Notes under the pieces: generated by a model | Seen by the model: the letters and a program-made list of their open reading frames with translations, nothing else | Told to the model about the DNA's origin: nothing | Database searches by the model: none | Position numbers and translations under genes: made by a program | From: Rhynchopus sp. YZ270_cl-10 | Lineage: Eukaryota > Euglenozoa > Diplonemea > Diplonemida > Diplonemidae | Direction: 5' to 3' | Assembly: GCA_964035575.1 (NCBI GenBank) | Contig: OZ037924.1 | Coordinates: forward strand, 992,001-1,056,000 | DNA: 64,000 bases | Shown: one piece after another, positions 18,901-29,265 of the stretch | Layout of the letters: every line of letters begins with the position of its first letter | How positions within the stretch are numbered: the first letter of the stretch is position 1

Positions 18901-20538
18901 TGCTCCGCCTTCTCCTCGCTCCTGAGCAACCTCAACTCCTACCGCCCCTACATCCCAGAGTCGCTGTTCAACAACGACACCGACAGCTGCGATGGCGACA
19001 ACGAGCAGCAGGAAGTCCCACCCCCCGGGGCAGGCATCGAAGGCAAAGCTGCGATCGTGTTCACGGACATCAAAGGCTCGACTGCCTCGTGGGAGGCCTG
19101 CCCCACTGACATGCGTGAAGCTCTGCGTGTACACAACCGCATCATCCGGAAGTGCATCAAAACGCACAACGGCTATGAAGTCAAAACCATTGGTGACGCC
19201 TTTATGGTTGCCTTTGAGCAGCTCGCCGACGCAGCGCGCTTCTGCCTTGACGTGCAGACGGGGCTGCACTCATATACTAAGTGGCCGAGTGGGCTGGAGT
19301 CACTTCCACACTGCTGCGTTGGGTCGTGGTATGGCCTGCTCGTCCGCATCGGGATGAACTACGGCGAAGTGCACTCTGAGGTGAACCCCATCACCGGACG
19401 CTGCGACTACTCTGGGCCGACTGTGAACAAGGCGTCGCGTCTCGAGGCTGCGTCTGAGGGTGGTGCTGTCGCCCTACCAAAGGAGATCACGACGCTGCTG
19501 GAGGCGTCCAACGTTCTCGACTCAAAGGTTCACATTGCTAATAAGAAGGACGTTGTGATGAAGGGTGTGCCAGGGGTGCACAAGATATGCATTGTCACAC
19601 CGGTGGCCATCCTCTCGCAACGTTCCCGCTTGGGATCTGATGTGTCGCGGTCTAGCTGTGGGTCGCGGCAGTCTTCTATCGGAGGAGGGAGGAAGCAGAG
19701 CCACGCACAGCCGTCGGCGGTGACACAAAGCAAGGTCTCGCAGCAGGACATGCTCAAACCGGTGCAGTGCACGATCGGGCAGGTGTGGGCGGCTGTTGAC
19801 ACCACTGGGTCGCGTACTGCTGAGATCCTCATCCAGATCAGCAGCGTCCTGTCACGAATCTGTGCGAATATGGACCGAACGGAGGGATGCGTACATGGTG
19901 TGTGCGAGTCTCGTGTCGCCGTCACATGGAATGTCGGAAAGCGTTGCCACCTTCATGTGCAATCAGGTATTCGATTCACAGCACTTTGCGAAGAGCAGTT
20001 CAGCTCCATGTCCGTCGCCCTCGTCAATGGCACCTTGCTTCACGGCAGTGTCGGGACACGTGACCAACGCTTTGTCAACCTTTTTGGAAGCGCCGTAGCT
20101 GTGTCCGAAAGCCTTCTCACGACTGCACGTGAGCTGGGCACCTTTGGCCTCCTGGGGTCCATGCCTGGCGAGGCGCTGCCGACCCTGGACAGCTCGCTTG
20201 CTCCTTTCATTCGACCGATTTTGAGGTGGGCGATTCCATCCGAATTCAATAATTTTGACTCGAGACAGCAGATCCCGAATACGGAGAAACATCTGTGCAT
20301 CTACCAGATTATGCAGGGGGCGGGGGCCAAAATGCTGACCCTGGAGGACCCGGGCGTGCCACAGAGCTGGCAGTGGAGCGCCAGCTACCGTGAGGCGTTC
20401 TACAACGACAACGTAGATGTGATCCGCGAGAACTGCATCGACGACCCTCTCTCGTCCGTCGTCCTCGCTGCCTTCGGCGGAGACTGCGAACTGCGTAGCG
20501 TGCCCTTCTGGGCAGCTGTCGTACCAAAACGTCTTTAA
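15967..20538 (+). CDS. Tandem ammonium transporter-adenylyl cyclase fusion A
   Basis: 1523 residues. Domain order: Amt 1 (about 30-395), Amt 2 (about 455-915), class III nucleotide cyclase (about 1020-1195), degenerate second cyclase-like domain (about 1268-1400). Both Amt domains keep the twin pore histidines (H189/H330 and H672/H834) and the Asp of the LLD-x-G motif. Amt 2 has the classic FLMQMGFCFLEAG helix; Amt 1 is more diverged (HSG replaces the usual GxVR). The cyclase has all six expected residues: metal Asp D1034 (VFTDIKGST) and D1077 (KTIGDAFMV), adenine-selecting K1073 and D1147 (CDYSG), and transition-state N1154 and R1158 (TVNKASRLE). It should therefore work as a homodimer and make cAMP. 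The last domain (GSVGTRDQRFVNLFG) lacks those residues and may be regulatory. A role as ammonium-gated cyclase is inference. Paralogue at 29266-33954. Confidence 0.93.
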   Translation: MFTVEDILSNHSVLYARAATVAADNEALRLGTSGFFVLCLALGQLFLKIGSAHSGVVVSTMTHTFTNFAMCGLAWWLYGFGLVAGSGSGFVGASTKYFALSPGAGSSAHDTMGLYVWWIKMVITLGACSAGAVGRVSWEAYIVVACVVSTFGFIPVVHWVWGPDGWLSPIASGRLGSGLLDGGSSVVIHVFGGASAATMLVMVPSKLREVSHDKFSVGTGVILMWFGWYGLLLLSADDTQVVAHAIGFLTVGAGCACLTSLALSEGNGWILRHTARCTVAGLVSCTSAGLYCPMAYSLLIGSVGAVISTMGHKMCEKHYLFDPFDAVSSHLLAGIWGVVATALFVDEDLVKRNGYEWSGRGTVMGVHLLAVAAVAVWAVLWTFVGTKLARQCLGPGAYRTNDYESHGSVYCDMVCDAKDVMDEKVGAEDVVSLAIPLPQRTPYLTLYTALRLSLYLTFVAALTAVSSAKYTPDAEETSVPTNHTLEELSALLTDALNSVTMSQCDISTLWMLQCSACVFLMQMGFCFLEAGGVRSVSVISIIFKNLVDCSLGALMWWMTGYAFAFGKGSGFIGGEEAMFALSPKPADDLFKGLAHFFLSFTYMTASCTIVSGAVAERMNLYAYCLFVVVTCGFTYPVVVHWGWSSTGFLSAFSEDRIWGNGLLDFAGSGVIHLFGGTSALCLAYLIGPRKLRDNIDLFSEEGQAIVSPHNKFLQAAGTLLLWISWFMFNGGSVVSFSNGGSAVAAQAIVSTCIASCFAGVVGLLCSRYFCGFLDIGHACNSVLVGLVSITSACAYVEIAFSPLIGAVGVVFYFAIHKLRMRLRIDDVVDAGAVHFGGGLWGCIATGLFCNEEIMEAALEREVSGYGLFLGGGGTQLGVQLLYCAVVMAWCGLWSLGVYFFCKYTIGARAHIDAEMEGLDIHEHKAHSYDYIEKMEKERAIAVDSVVLAEQIASSLVSFDLESAEDAINCTDSPHLDALCSAFSSLLSNLNSYRPYIPESLFNNDTDSCDGDNEQQEVPPPGAGIEGKAAIVFTDIKGSTASWEACPTDMREALRVHNRIIRKCIKTHNGYEVKTIGDAFMVAFEQLADAARFCLDVQTGLHSYTKWPSGLESLPHCCVGSWYGLLVRIGMNYGEVHSEVNPITGRCDYSGPTVNKASRLEAASEGGAVALPKEITTLLEASNVLDSKVHIANKKDVVMKGVPGVHKICIVTPVAILSQRSRLGSDVSRSSCGSRQSSIGGGRKQSHAQPSAVTQSKVSQQDMLKPVQCTIGQVWAAVDTTGSRTAEILIQISSVLSRICANMDRTEGCVHGVCESRVAVTWNVGKRCHLHVQSGIRFTALCEEQFSSMSVALVNGTLLHGSVGTRDQRFVNLFGSAVAVSESLLTTARELGTFGLLGSMPGEALPTLDSSLAPFIRPILRWAIPSEFNNFDSRQQIPNTEKHLCIYQIMQGAGAKMLTLEDPGVPQSWQWSASYREAFYNDNVDVIRENCIDDPLSSVVLAAFGGDCELRSVPFWAAVVPKRL

Positions 20539-21470
20539 CACACCACAGTGCCGAAGGTTCAAACGCGTTGGAACCATGCACATCCCTGGAGCTCCCAGGT
20601 CCGAGAAGAGGACCGCAATATGCTTCAAATATCAGGCGGCTGTCGAGTGTCTCTTGTCTCTTGTCTCTTGCCATATATGCGTCAACCACTTCGGGGGGGA
20701 AGAGAGATGGACGTCGACGTGCATGGTGCTCCGACTGAACAGCTTTTTTGTGCGGCCCTCCTGTGCAAGCAGCTACCTCAGCAACTATTCGCCTCGTGTG
20801 GCACACCCTGACCAAGGGCTGGCATTGCAACCTACTGTGGATAGCGAAAGACTGCACCTTGAGGTGGCATCGGTGCAGGGTGCCGTTTTATTTTGTCATA
20901 CTTCAATCCCATTTTTCGATGTGTGTGCGTGTGTGTGTGTGTGTTTCAGTGCACTTTACCTAGGTATTACGGCCTTTAAGTCAAGGTTGCACTTACAAAG
21001 GTCGCCCCCCAATACACCCTGTTCCCACGCCTTATCTACAGTTGGGTTTTACAAACTTTTACCTGAGAGACCATTTTTTGCGGTCAACCAGCATTGTAAG
21101 TCACCCAAGTAGTGCTGCTATTGAAAGATAAATACAAAGGGAGGGCCGGTGTCGAAAGGCTAGTGGGTATAGTATATTGGTTGGGTGGTGTGCGCGCTTT
21201 GGTAGTAATTGCCATTATTGGTTTATTCATCATTTACCACGGCGGGCGCGAGGTAGGAACCTAGTAAACAGCCAGGAACGGACCTTGCGCCACCCAAACT
21301 CGCTGAGAGGGGGGGGGACAATCAGAACCTAGTCTATTTGCTCAGGGGGTATCCCAGAGCGGTTCAGTCTCCCCACACAATATTGGACCCCCATTAACTT
21401 CTTTAGTTCCCAAGCTTTTATTTTTTATTTTATTTTGGAAGTTTTGGGGTGCATTTTTATACCCTATTTT
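20539..21470. other. Gene-free stretch
   Basis: No gene seen. A (GT)n tract lies at about 20925-20945. The open frames just after the stop have no recognisable features. Confidence 0.5.
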
Positions 21471-22823
21471 ATACATAGCGCTCTAATTAGACTCCAACTA
21501 GATAATTAGAGTCGGCAGTTAGAGTATAATTAGAGTCTTTAAAACTCTAACTGAACTCTAATACTCTAACTGGACTCTAATTAGACTCTAATTAGAGTCT
21601 TATAATAGGGTCAATAAAGAGGGGCACATCAACCAATGCTATAGCCATAAACCCAGGGAGCATAGCCAGTGCAAGAAATTCGATTTTGTAATCCAGAACG
21701 TCTGTTTTCTGCTTGCAGAGGACTAGATACAAGAAAATATTGTTTGTTCCCCCAGAAAACCAGTGCACAATTCACACTGGTCTTGTTGCCTTTTTAGCAC
21801 AGGAATTTTGGCCCAGGGCATGATCACTTGAAGCATGGCACTTTAGTGTGCATGGGGTAGGGTGTTGTTTGTTATGAATTCTCTTTGTTATAACATCTAA
21901 GTCAATCGCGGGTGGTGGTTTAGCGCGAGGCTTGGATCTCTCCTGGGTTCATAAGTAGTTATTTCTGCGGATGAAATGAACGTATACTCATAGATTTCCC
22001 GTCGACACAACCTTTGATACTGGGATTATCCCCTTCGACCCCTTAGTGGTAGTTAAACTCGATTGACATTTACATTCCTAGAGATGAAAGAACAAGACAA
22101 CACTTCTGTACCCGCGCATCAAAATTGTGGAAAACTTTGCACCCCAAACATCCTCAATAACGCCCGCCAAAAGGCGCCCCTTGTTACTGGGAGTTGGTTC
22201 TCATGTTTGTTACCTGCACAGCAGGAATTCCTCTGAGTCCAACGCTGTTTGGCCTGTCTGCGGCATTGCACCCGAAGGTGCACGAAGAGTTTTTGCGGTG
22301 TCGCATTCCCTCATGTGTGGGTCACTCACACTTGAGGGCATGTGCCACTGCGGGTCCGGGTACCCATAGCTGAGAATAAGCCGGGTCCCGAGTCCCGGGT
22401 ACTAGGTACAGTAGGACTTGGACTAGGCCCCCACCCTCCCGCGACCGGGTCCCCGACCCGCTTTCAGGCGGACCCACAGCGCCTTCACATAGTTGTGTCC
22501 CAGTCCGGCTGAGAATAACCGGGTCCCGGGTCCCCAAGTCTTATTCTCAGCTATGTGGGCACCTGGACACCTGGGTCCTACAGAGGAACCTTAGGGGAAC
22601 CAGTTCCTTAAGGCGTTTGCACCTACAAGAAGCCTGTTGTTTTACTCTAATTAGACTATAATTAGAGTGTAGTTAGAGTCTAATTATGCTCTAACTGCGC
22701 TCTAATTATAGTCTAATTGAAGAAAAGCGACTCTAATTATACTCTAACTGGACTCTAACTGACTTGACCCAAAATCCCAGACTCTAATTATACCCTAACA
22801 CTCTAATTGGAGCGCTATGTATA
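21471..22823 (+). mobile_element. Non-autonomous DNA transposon, second TACATAGCGCTC copy
   Basis: Same length, order and ends as 12329-13682: left end TACATAGCGCTCTAATTAGA, right end reversed TACATAGCGCTCCAATTAGA, with AATTAGAG-rich subterminal arrays. It differs from the first copy by small substitutions and short indels, so the two insertions are not very old. No convincing target duplication could be read. Confidence 0.75.
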
Positions 22824-22876
22824 GTATTTACACCTTCTGTTCACTAGAATAGAAAGTGTATGGAAATAATTTTTAT

Positions 22877-23813
22877 CAGTCCTATTCGTGGTCATTTACC
22901 CCCCCCCCCCTTTGGGTCGGTGAACCGGAAATTTTGGAAATAAGGGGGTAAAATAAGGGGGGGGGGGTAAATGAGGGGGTAAGGGGGGGGGGGTAAATTA
23001 CCATGTTATGGGTTAGGTCATGTTTTTGGGTGGGAAGGGGGGACTTTTTCATACACGGTGGGGTAAAATTTTGCACAACACAGTGTGACGACACATGCTC
23101 TCATGACAAATGTGTCATCTGAAAAAAATTCCTCACTTCCTTGCGACATCGCAAGCAGTCATGCATCATGGATCCACATCATCCACATCATCTTTCTGCC
23201 CGTGCCTGAACCATGACTGGTCAGGGATCACGGTGTTGCCTCAGATTCCGTGAGGTGTCCCAAACGTATCGCCCACGCAGCACAAACGTACCCACCTGCA
23301 CCCATCTACCTGCACACGTGATGTAAAACAGGGTGAAAGATTATTTGCACTTTACCCCTTTCCTCATTTCGAGCTTGTCTCCAGCTTCAAATCAGACGAG
23401 TCCTACAGTCTCCGGATGTACGACCCGCTGAACACATCAGCCCCTCCCAGCAAACCATAAAACAAAACAGGTATGCGCTGCACTAAGTGAAACTATTACC
23501 CCATAATTACACGCCAGGTGGTGTTTTGCCACTCGTTCCCTGAACCCCCTCGCTTCGCTCGTGGGTTTAGGTCACTCGTGACAAAACACCACCTGGCGTG
23601 TTGCGGCGATAATTACCCAAAAATTACCTGGTGGCTGGTACTTTACCCCCCCAGGGGGGTAAAGTACCAGCCACAACAGGGTATTATAAGGGGGGGGGGG
23701 TAAATTACCATGTTATTTTGGCCTGAACCGTTTTTTTCTGAATAAGGGGGTAAAATAAGGGGGGGGGGTAAATTTAGGGGGGGGGGGGGGGTAAATGACC
23801 ACGAATAGGACTG
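22877..23813. mobile_element. G-rich TIR element, ends TCAGTCCTATTCGTGG
   Basis: A 0.94-kb element with about 30-bp inverted ends (TCAGTCCTATTCGTGGTC followed by ATTTACCCCCCC). Inside are many GGGGGGGTAAA runs and two long perfect hairpins, at about 23511-23600 (CGCCAGGTGGTGTTTTG arms) and 23631-23672 (GTGGCTGGTACTTTACCCC arms). No coding capacity. The many G-runs on the + strand could form G-quadruplexes. Confidence 0.7.
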
Positions 23814-24961
23814 ATTTTATTTTTTCGACCTGTCAGCAGAGGTAAAAAAAAATCAGTCAAAAAGAGGCGTTCGAATTTCTCCCGAGTAGTTAATCAACCT
23901 GGATATTGTCTTCTTTCAAAAAGGTGTGCATTGGACACTTTTCAGAATACGTATTTTTGTTTTGAAATGCAATGCATATAGGACTGCATGTTTGGGTCCA
24001 CCGGGTCACGTACCCAAAGGTACACTGACAAAGAGGGCTTTGTATTTCAAGCCAACTCTTGGTGCACCCTTCATGCTTTCTTATTATAGGATATCCAAAC
24101 GGATTATATTTTTTGGATGGAATTTTTGGCGTTTGCACTTTCAACTTCTTTTGGTGACTAAAGTACGGTCGTCTCAGCTTTTCATTTTTTTTTTTCCCCT
24201 GACACACTCCAATTCTGTTTATTGTTACGTTCCTGTATTCCACAACTTTTCTTTATGTATTTCCTTCTTCTCCGTAGTCTGTTCATTACCTCTTATGCCC
24301 CATTTTTTTATAGGTGACTATGGTACCTACTCTCTGGATTTGATGATAACCCATGGAGAACCAGTGCCTGCGTCTGCCCCGACCAGTAAGGTGCTTCCCC
24401 TTCCCCTCTTTGTTAAGATGTGTGTGCACGAGATGCACATTCGTCTGACTAACTTTTTCTTCCCTTTTGATTTGTTTTACTCCCACATAAAGTAAAAAAA
24501 AGTTTGGGTACATTTAGTGCACCCCATTATACCTTCTATTCAGTAGAATAGTTGGTATATGAAACAATTTTACCCCCACTCAAAGAGGGTTGCGAGCCTT
24601 TGCAAGCTGCATACCGGAAGCAGTTCCATACCCCTCATTCGCCTCTCCGCTCTGTGACCGCTTTTGCGGGGAATTTTTTTTTGGGGGCATCTTTTTGATG
24701 GACCCCAATTCCTGGAGAACCCCGAATGTAATGCAAATAAATATAAAAAAGCGAACACTTTTATCAACAACAGCACGGATACCCTCTCTTAAAAATCAAG
24801 TCCAGTCACTGAGAATTTGCTTTTTTTTTTTTTCTTCTCAGTGACACGGAAAAATCATTGTATTGTTTTAGAGATGCGCGTACACGTGATATCCACATCA
24901 TCTTTCAAATTTTCTCTTTTCAAAGGTTATCATCACCTGATTTTTTTTTTTTTTTTTTTTA
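23814..24961. other. Gene-free stretch with composite repeat
   Basis: Holds composite repeat pieces at 23967-24150 and 24330-24420, then T/A-run-rich DNA. No gene seen. Confidence 0.5.
23967..24150 (+). repeat. Composite dispersed repeat copy
   Basis: Contains TAGGACTGCATGTTTGGGTC, then AAAGGTACACTGACAAAGAG, GGCTTTGTATTTCAAGCC and GGCGTTTGCACTTTCAACTT. It shows the same order as the copy upstream of HAT1 and extends it. Confidence 0.55.
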
Positions 24962-24966
24962 ATTAT

Positions 24967-25548
24967 CAGGGTTTTTTTTAGGATTGGGTGTTTTGACCCT
25001 TGGGGTCGCAAAAAGAGCCCTATTTGGACTCAGAAAAAAATTTTCCCCATGCATTCAGGGCTCTCGCCAATCACCCCTTTTGGCCAAAATGGGGGGTGAT
25101 TTTGGGGTCCACGAGCTTCCCCCCTGTAATAGCGGTCGCCCGAAAATTTTTCAGAACTGCTGACCAGGGACATTGGGAACATAGGGAACAAAATGTATGT
25201 ACTTTTTTTTTGCGGAGCAAAAAAAAATAATATAAAATGGCGCCGCAGGCGAAAAAAAAGGGTACGGTGTAAAAAGCAAGCTCTTTACATCATAGAGTCA
25301 CTCAACGAACCCTTTTTTGCGAAGCAAAAAAGGAAAAATGGCGCCGCAGGCGAAAAAAATTGAGGTACAGACTGTATGATGCGGTCAGCAACCCAGTTCC
25401 CCATGGTACTTCCCGCAAACTCACCCCCTTCGGGGGGTGTCTCGCCCCCAAAAATTTTTTTTCCACCCCCTCCACCCCCCCCAGAATCCTGAAAAAAATC
25501 CTGGGGGGGGGCGAGACCCCCCCTCACCCCCCCATAAAAAAAACCCTG
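24967..25548. mobile_element. Small hAT-like element, ends CAGGGTTTTTTTTA
   Basis: A 582-bp segment with inverted ends CAGGGTTTTTTTTA, flanked by ATTAT at 24962-24966 and 25549-25553. The CAGGGT terminus is shared with the clear hAT elements of this window, though only five flanking bases match instead of eight. It encloses a copy of the GCGCCGCAGGCG repeat and a C-rich stretch. Confidence 0.5.
25195..25372 (-). repeat. GCGCCGCAGGCG repeat copy
   Basis: About 175 bp with two GGCGCCGCAGGCG modules and TTTTTTGCGAAGCAAAAAA-type hairpins around GGGTTCG, reverse orientation. Sister copies at 39767-39942 and 59942-60120. Confidence 0.65.
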
Positions 25549-26100
25549 ATTATCGAGAACCACAGATCAATTATGTCTCCTACCCGCAGTTATCGATGTT
25601 TCCCCACCTCTTCTTCCCCTTCACCCGTTTCCCCCCCACACTCCGAGGAAACGTGCACTGGCTGTATTCTCTTTTTTCTTTTTCTTTTTTCTTCTTTTCA
25701 TAAACAAACAAACAGCAAGGACATTTTACAGTGGCTGAGAAAGAGGATACGTCGTAATATCATTCAAAGTAACGCGCCCCTTCCTCTCTGACTCACACTA
25801 AATCAAAAAATATGCAAAGCACTTTCAAAACAAAACTTTTTTCAATCCCCCACATTCCACAGAAATTCGTGTTTATTCATCCCCACCCCCACCCCCCCAG
25901 TTTTAGTTTCGCCGCTTGCATCAGCATCACCGAGGTATATAGCCTTAGTGATAATAAAGACGATGAAAAAGTAACTCCATCTTTTGACAGAACGAAAGTG
26001 AAAAGACATGACAAAATACGAGATAAAAAGAAAAAAATCCCTTTTTTGGGGCGATATTGTGACCCTACTTTAGGATAGTCAAAGGACGACAAAAAAAAAT

Positions 26101-26170
26101 TGAAAGTGGATTTGCACAACTGTGGCAACACAACCGAGGCAACTATACACTACTCCAACATTTTATCAAA
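26101..26170 (+). repeat. R1 short dispersed repeat
   Basis: Copy of the unit AGTGGA, TTTGCACAACTGTGGCAACA, CAACCGAGGCAACTA, CACTACTCCAACA, TTTATCAAAA, set between A-rich sequences. Confidence 0.65.
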
Positions 26171-27231
26171 ACAACAAAAAAAAACATCGTTTATTGTAGG
26201 ACATCTGTACGTCATGCATAGTTCGATTTCTTTGCTCCCAGCTGATGCGGCGCGATAACGAAATGTTACCATCTCCGAGGTGACTAAGCACGAGAGGCTT
26301 AGGGCCATCTTATAAAACCTTTTTCTTCTTTTGCAAAATTACTGGTTTTCGATCCAAAAACTAATTCCAGATAAGAACAGAAAACATAAAACGGGCCATT
26401 CTTCCACTCAGAGAGAGGGGTTTTTGTGAACACACGCAAAACCCCCCCCCTTTTTTTCTTTGTGAAACGTGCTGCCAAATGAAATAAGAACCACCAGAGA
26501 AAATGAATAAATCCCGTGAAAGGGAGTTCTCTCCACCCCCACTTCAAAGCTTCGAAAAAAAAAGGAACACCTGAACGTCTTTGTCAGAAAACCACCAAAT
26601 CGCAAAGTCTGTAAGAGTGTCAACCCCTTTTGTTCTCGATATCTTTTCTTTTTCTGTGTGACTGAGTGTGGGGATGCGTTCAAGAATTAAACTCTTCCCC
26701 CCAAACCCCCTTTCATCTCTAGTTTTCTTTATTCCAAACGTCGAGTGGACGCGTAATAATTTTATTTTTGAACGAAAAAACAAAACAAAACACAAATATT
26801 TTCTCTGAAAAAAACTGGAAGTGAATTGGGGTCGATTTAGTGGCTGTCGTATGACCAATTGTCTTATCATAATACATGATATACTACTGTCTTATAGATA
26901 GGCAATTATATTACACGTACAGCTCCCACTATCGATTGGTTGCCCTCGCGTTGGCTATCTCCCCCCACACCACATTTTTTTTTCTTCCCAAACACCTTTT
27001 GGAAAAGAGAAAGTGCTAATTGGTGTGACTGAATGGGGGTGGTGTGCAAAAAAGCACGGAGAAGTGCGAAAGTGCGAATCACCTCCCACTTCAGCCACAA
27101 CCAATTGTTGTGTTGTCGTGGACGTATTGCTCCAAAAAGGAACACTGCGTCCTCCTCGAGAGGCTATGCCCTTAAGAGAGAGCAAACGTCCTCTCTAATA
27201 ATCTTTCATCAACTCAACCAAATTCCCCCTT

Positions 27232-27232
<1 letters not shown>

Positions 27233-27267
<35 letters not shown>
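27233..27267. repeat. C35 homopolymer
   Basis: Uninterrupted run of 35 C on the + strand, followed by TCG; capable of i-motif (+) or G-quadruplex (-) structure. Confidence 0.9.
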
Positions 27268-27269
<2 letters not shown>

Positions 27270-27785
27270 GTGGGATGCAAAAAAAAAGGTGATATGTTGA
27301 CTGTTTTCCCCTGAATTTACCTGAATTTACCTCCCAAAAAACGGACCTTTCCCACCGTGAAAAGCTTTTTCCAAGAACTGAAAGGCAGTGTTAAAACCAT
27401 AAGATGGACAAATGGCGGGTCAGATGCTGTGTCATTTACCCCCACGACTCGGGAGATGAGAGCCAGCACCTTCAGAGTAGTGAACACAATCCACCTATGA
27501 GCCAAAATTCATCCAAAAAGGCAACACGACTACCCAGAAGGGGGTACCCAGTAACCAGTGTCCAGTGCAGTTTTTTTATGTGATATCACTTATCCGATCT
27601 CTCCGTGCCTATCCGCGGGGGTAAAAATCAGGTGGATTTAGTAAAAATAAAGACAGTGAAGGCTGTCTATATGACAGCTAACAAATCCAATAAATTATCA
27701 ATACATTTTCACACCAATTATTCGCCACCCTCGTCCACGACGGATCCCCCTATTCATATTTCCTCCAAAAAAAAAGAGAGAGAGG

Positions 27786-27852
27786 CAGTGGAGATTTGCA
27801 CAACTGTGGCAACACAACCCGAGGCAACTACACTATTCCAACAATTTATCAA
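27786..27852 (+). repeat. R1 short dispersed repeat
   Basis: Complete copy beginning CAGTGGAGATTTGCACAACT and ending ACAATTTATCAAAAAAC, followed by an A-run. Confidence 0.65.
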
Positions 27853-29221
27853 AAAACAAAAAAAAATAGCAACCCCCGCGTACGTTTCTCTTCTCACAAT
27901 GTTTTCTTTTTGCGGGAGTATAGCATATCAGATGTAAACCACGAAATGGATGTAGGACTGCATGGTTGGGTTGTCACGGCGGCAACCTTTTATTTTTTAT
28001 TTTATTTTTTGGTCCACTTCTCCCCTAGGTGAGGAGCCAAGGAAGAGGCTTAGAGTTCTCTGAATCCCAAATCTTGTTTCAAAGGCAAGACACCGGCGCG
28101 CCTTGGCCCTTCCCTTTTTTAAATACCGTAAAATACGTTGCGTCTTTGTGCTGATGCCGGGGCTTGACCTGGAAGAGAGGTTCCAACATATTTGCGCACA
28201 CGCAACGTATCAGGTAACCTCAGCCTTCACTCACCTTTTCAACTTCTCCAGGGGTTTTTAGGTGACAGAGAAGCTTACGTTCATCTTTTCAAGGCGGGCC
28301 CCAATAGCGAATACCCTAGATAAAATAGAAACTAACGTCAGGTTATGATTTTTCGTTTTATCGCACCGCAAGCTTAATGTGTTTTTTTTTCGCTGAAGTG
28401 TGTGTTGTGTGAGAGAGAATCAATGTGTGAGAAAAACACAAGCTGGCGGGCACCTTCCGTCGTTTCTATTTCCTATTGTAAAGTACCTTGATTTACAAAA
28501 AAAGTATGCCCATCTCCTGGAGGCCGTGTATATGTTCTCTATTATTCTTGAGTGTTTGGTCACTTCCGTGATCACCGTTTCTCTGATCTTTCAGAGAAAA
28601 AAAAATTAGTAAAAAAAAACGGATGCCACTAAACTGTTATTCCAAAAAAAGGGGTCAGGATGTAGGATGTGGGTCGACGCAACGCACGAAAAGCTTTTTT
28701 GAAGGCAAAGTGTACAAAATCCAGTCCGTGGGGCCATATGAAGTCCCATATTGAAAGCAAAGCGAATCAAAAAAAAAAAAAAGCAAAAAAAAATCAAAAA
28801 AGGACAACCTGTCGGTAATCAGAAGAGCTCCCCACCCACCCCCATTTTTTTGTTTATTCTTATCAGCAGTGGGGGGGGGTCTCCGTTCTTCAAGCCCACA
28901 TCTTTATCTTCATCTTCCTGCCACAGCTTCTATTGTATGCCACAGCACAGACGCATCGTCAGCGGCTACACTGTTACTCCGGGTCTCTGAACAGATCATT
29001 GTTATGTGCCATATTATAGGATATACCCGGGTCATTGGCTTTTTTGCAGTCTTATTTCCGTAGCTTTGGCGATTTTTGGTGTCTCTCTCATTCCTTGCAA
29101 TATCCTTTGAACGGAAAGTCTACGAAAATTTATCACCCCACACACCCTCCCCCCCCAGAACTCATTTCCTCCCCCCTCCCCCTCCCTCTCCCTCTCCCCC
29201 TTTCCCGAAAAAAAATATTGG

Positions 29222-29246
29222 CATTTTTTTTTTTTAGTTTTTTTAG
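29222..29246 (+). promoter_or_regulatory. Probable trans-splice acceptor of Amt-cyclase B
   Basis: T-run with two AGs at 29236-29237 and 29245-29246, 19 to 28 bases before the ATG at 29266. This excludes the longer in-frame extension back to 29035. Confidence 0.5.
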
Positions 29247-29265
29247 TTTCCCTTTTTTTCTCCAA

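Larger units (their letters stand above)
25554..29265. other. Large gene-free stretch
   Basis: No gene seen in 3.7 kb. Contents: R1 repeats at 26101-26170 and 27786-27852, a pure C35 run at 27233-27267, a composite repeat piece at 27929-27972, and an 80-bp inverted repeat (ACGTTGCGT arms) at about 28133-28212. Many homopolymer runs elsewhere. Confidence 0.55.

Noticed and set aside
18337-19269. Minus-strand open frames of up to 310 codons opposite the Amt-cyclase genes
   Set aside because: Shadows of a G+C-rich coding strand; no conserved motif and not supported by position of pyrimidine tracts.
29035-29265. 77-codon N-terminal extension of Amt-cyclase B
   Set aside because: The residues are a translation of pyrimidine tracts (runs of Pro, Leu and Phe), the AG acceptors lie downstream at 29236-29246, and paralogue A has no such extension.
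20539-29265. Retrovirus-like or other virus-derived elements
   Set aside because: No long terminal direct repeats, reverse transcriptase, integrase or capsid-like sequence was recognised anywhere in the window; all elements with readable ends behave as DNA transposons apart from one poly(A)-tailed retroposon.
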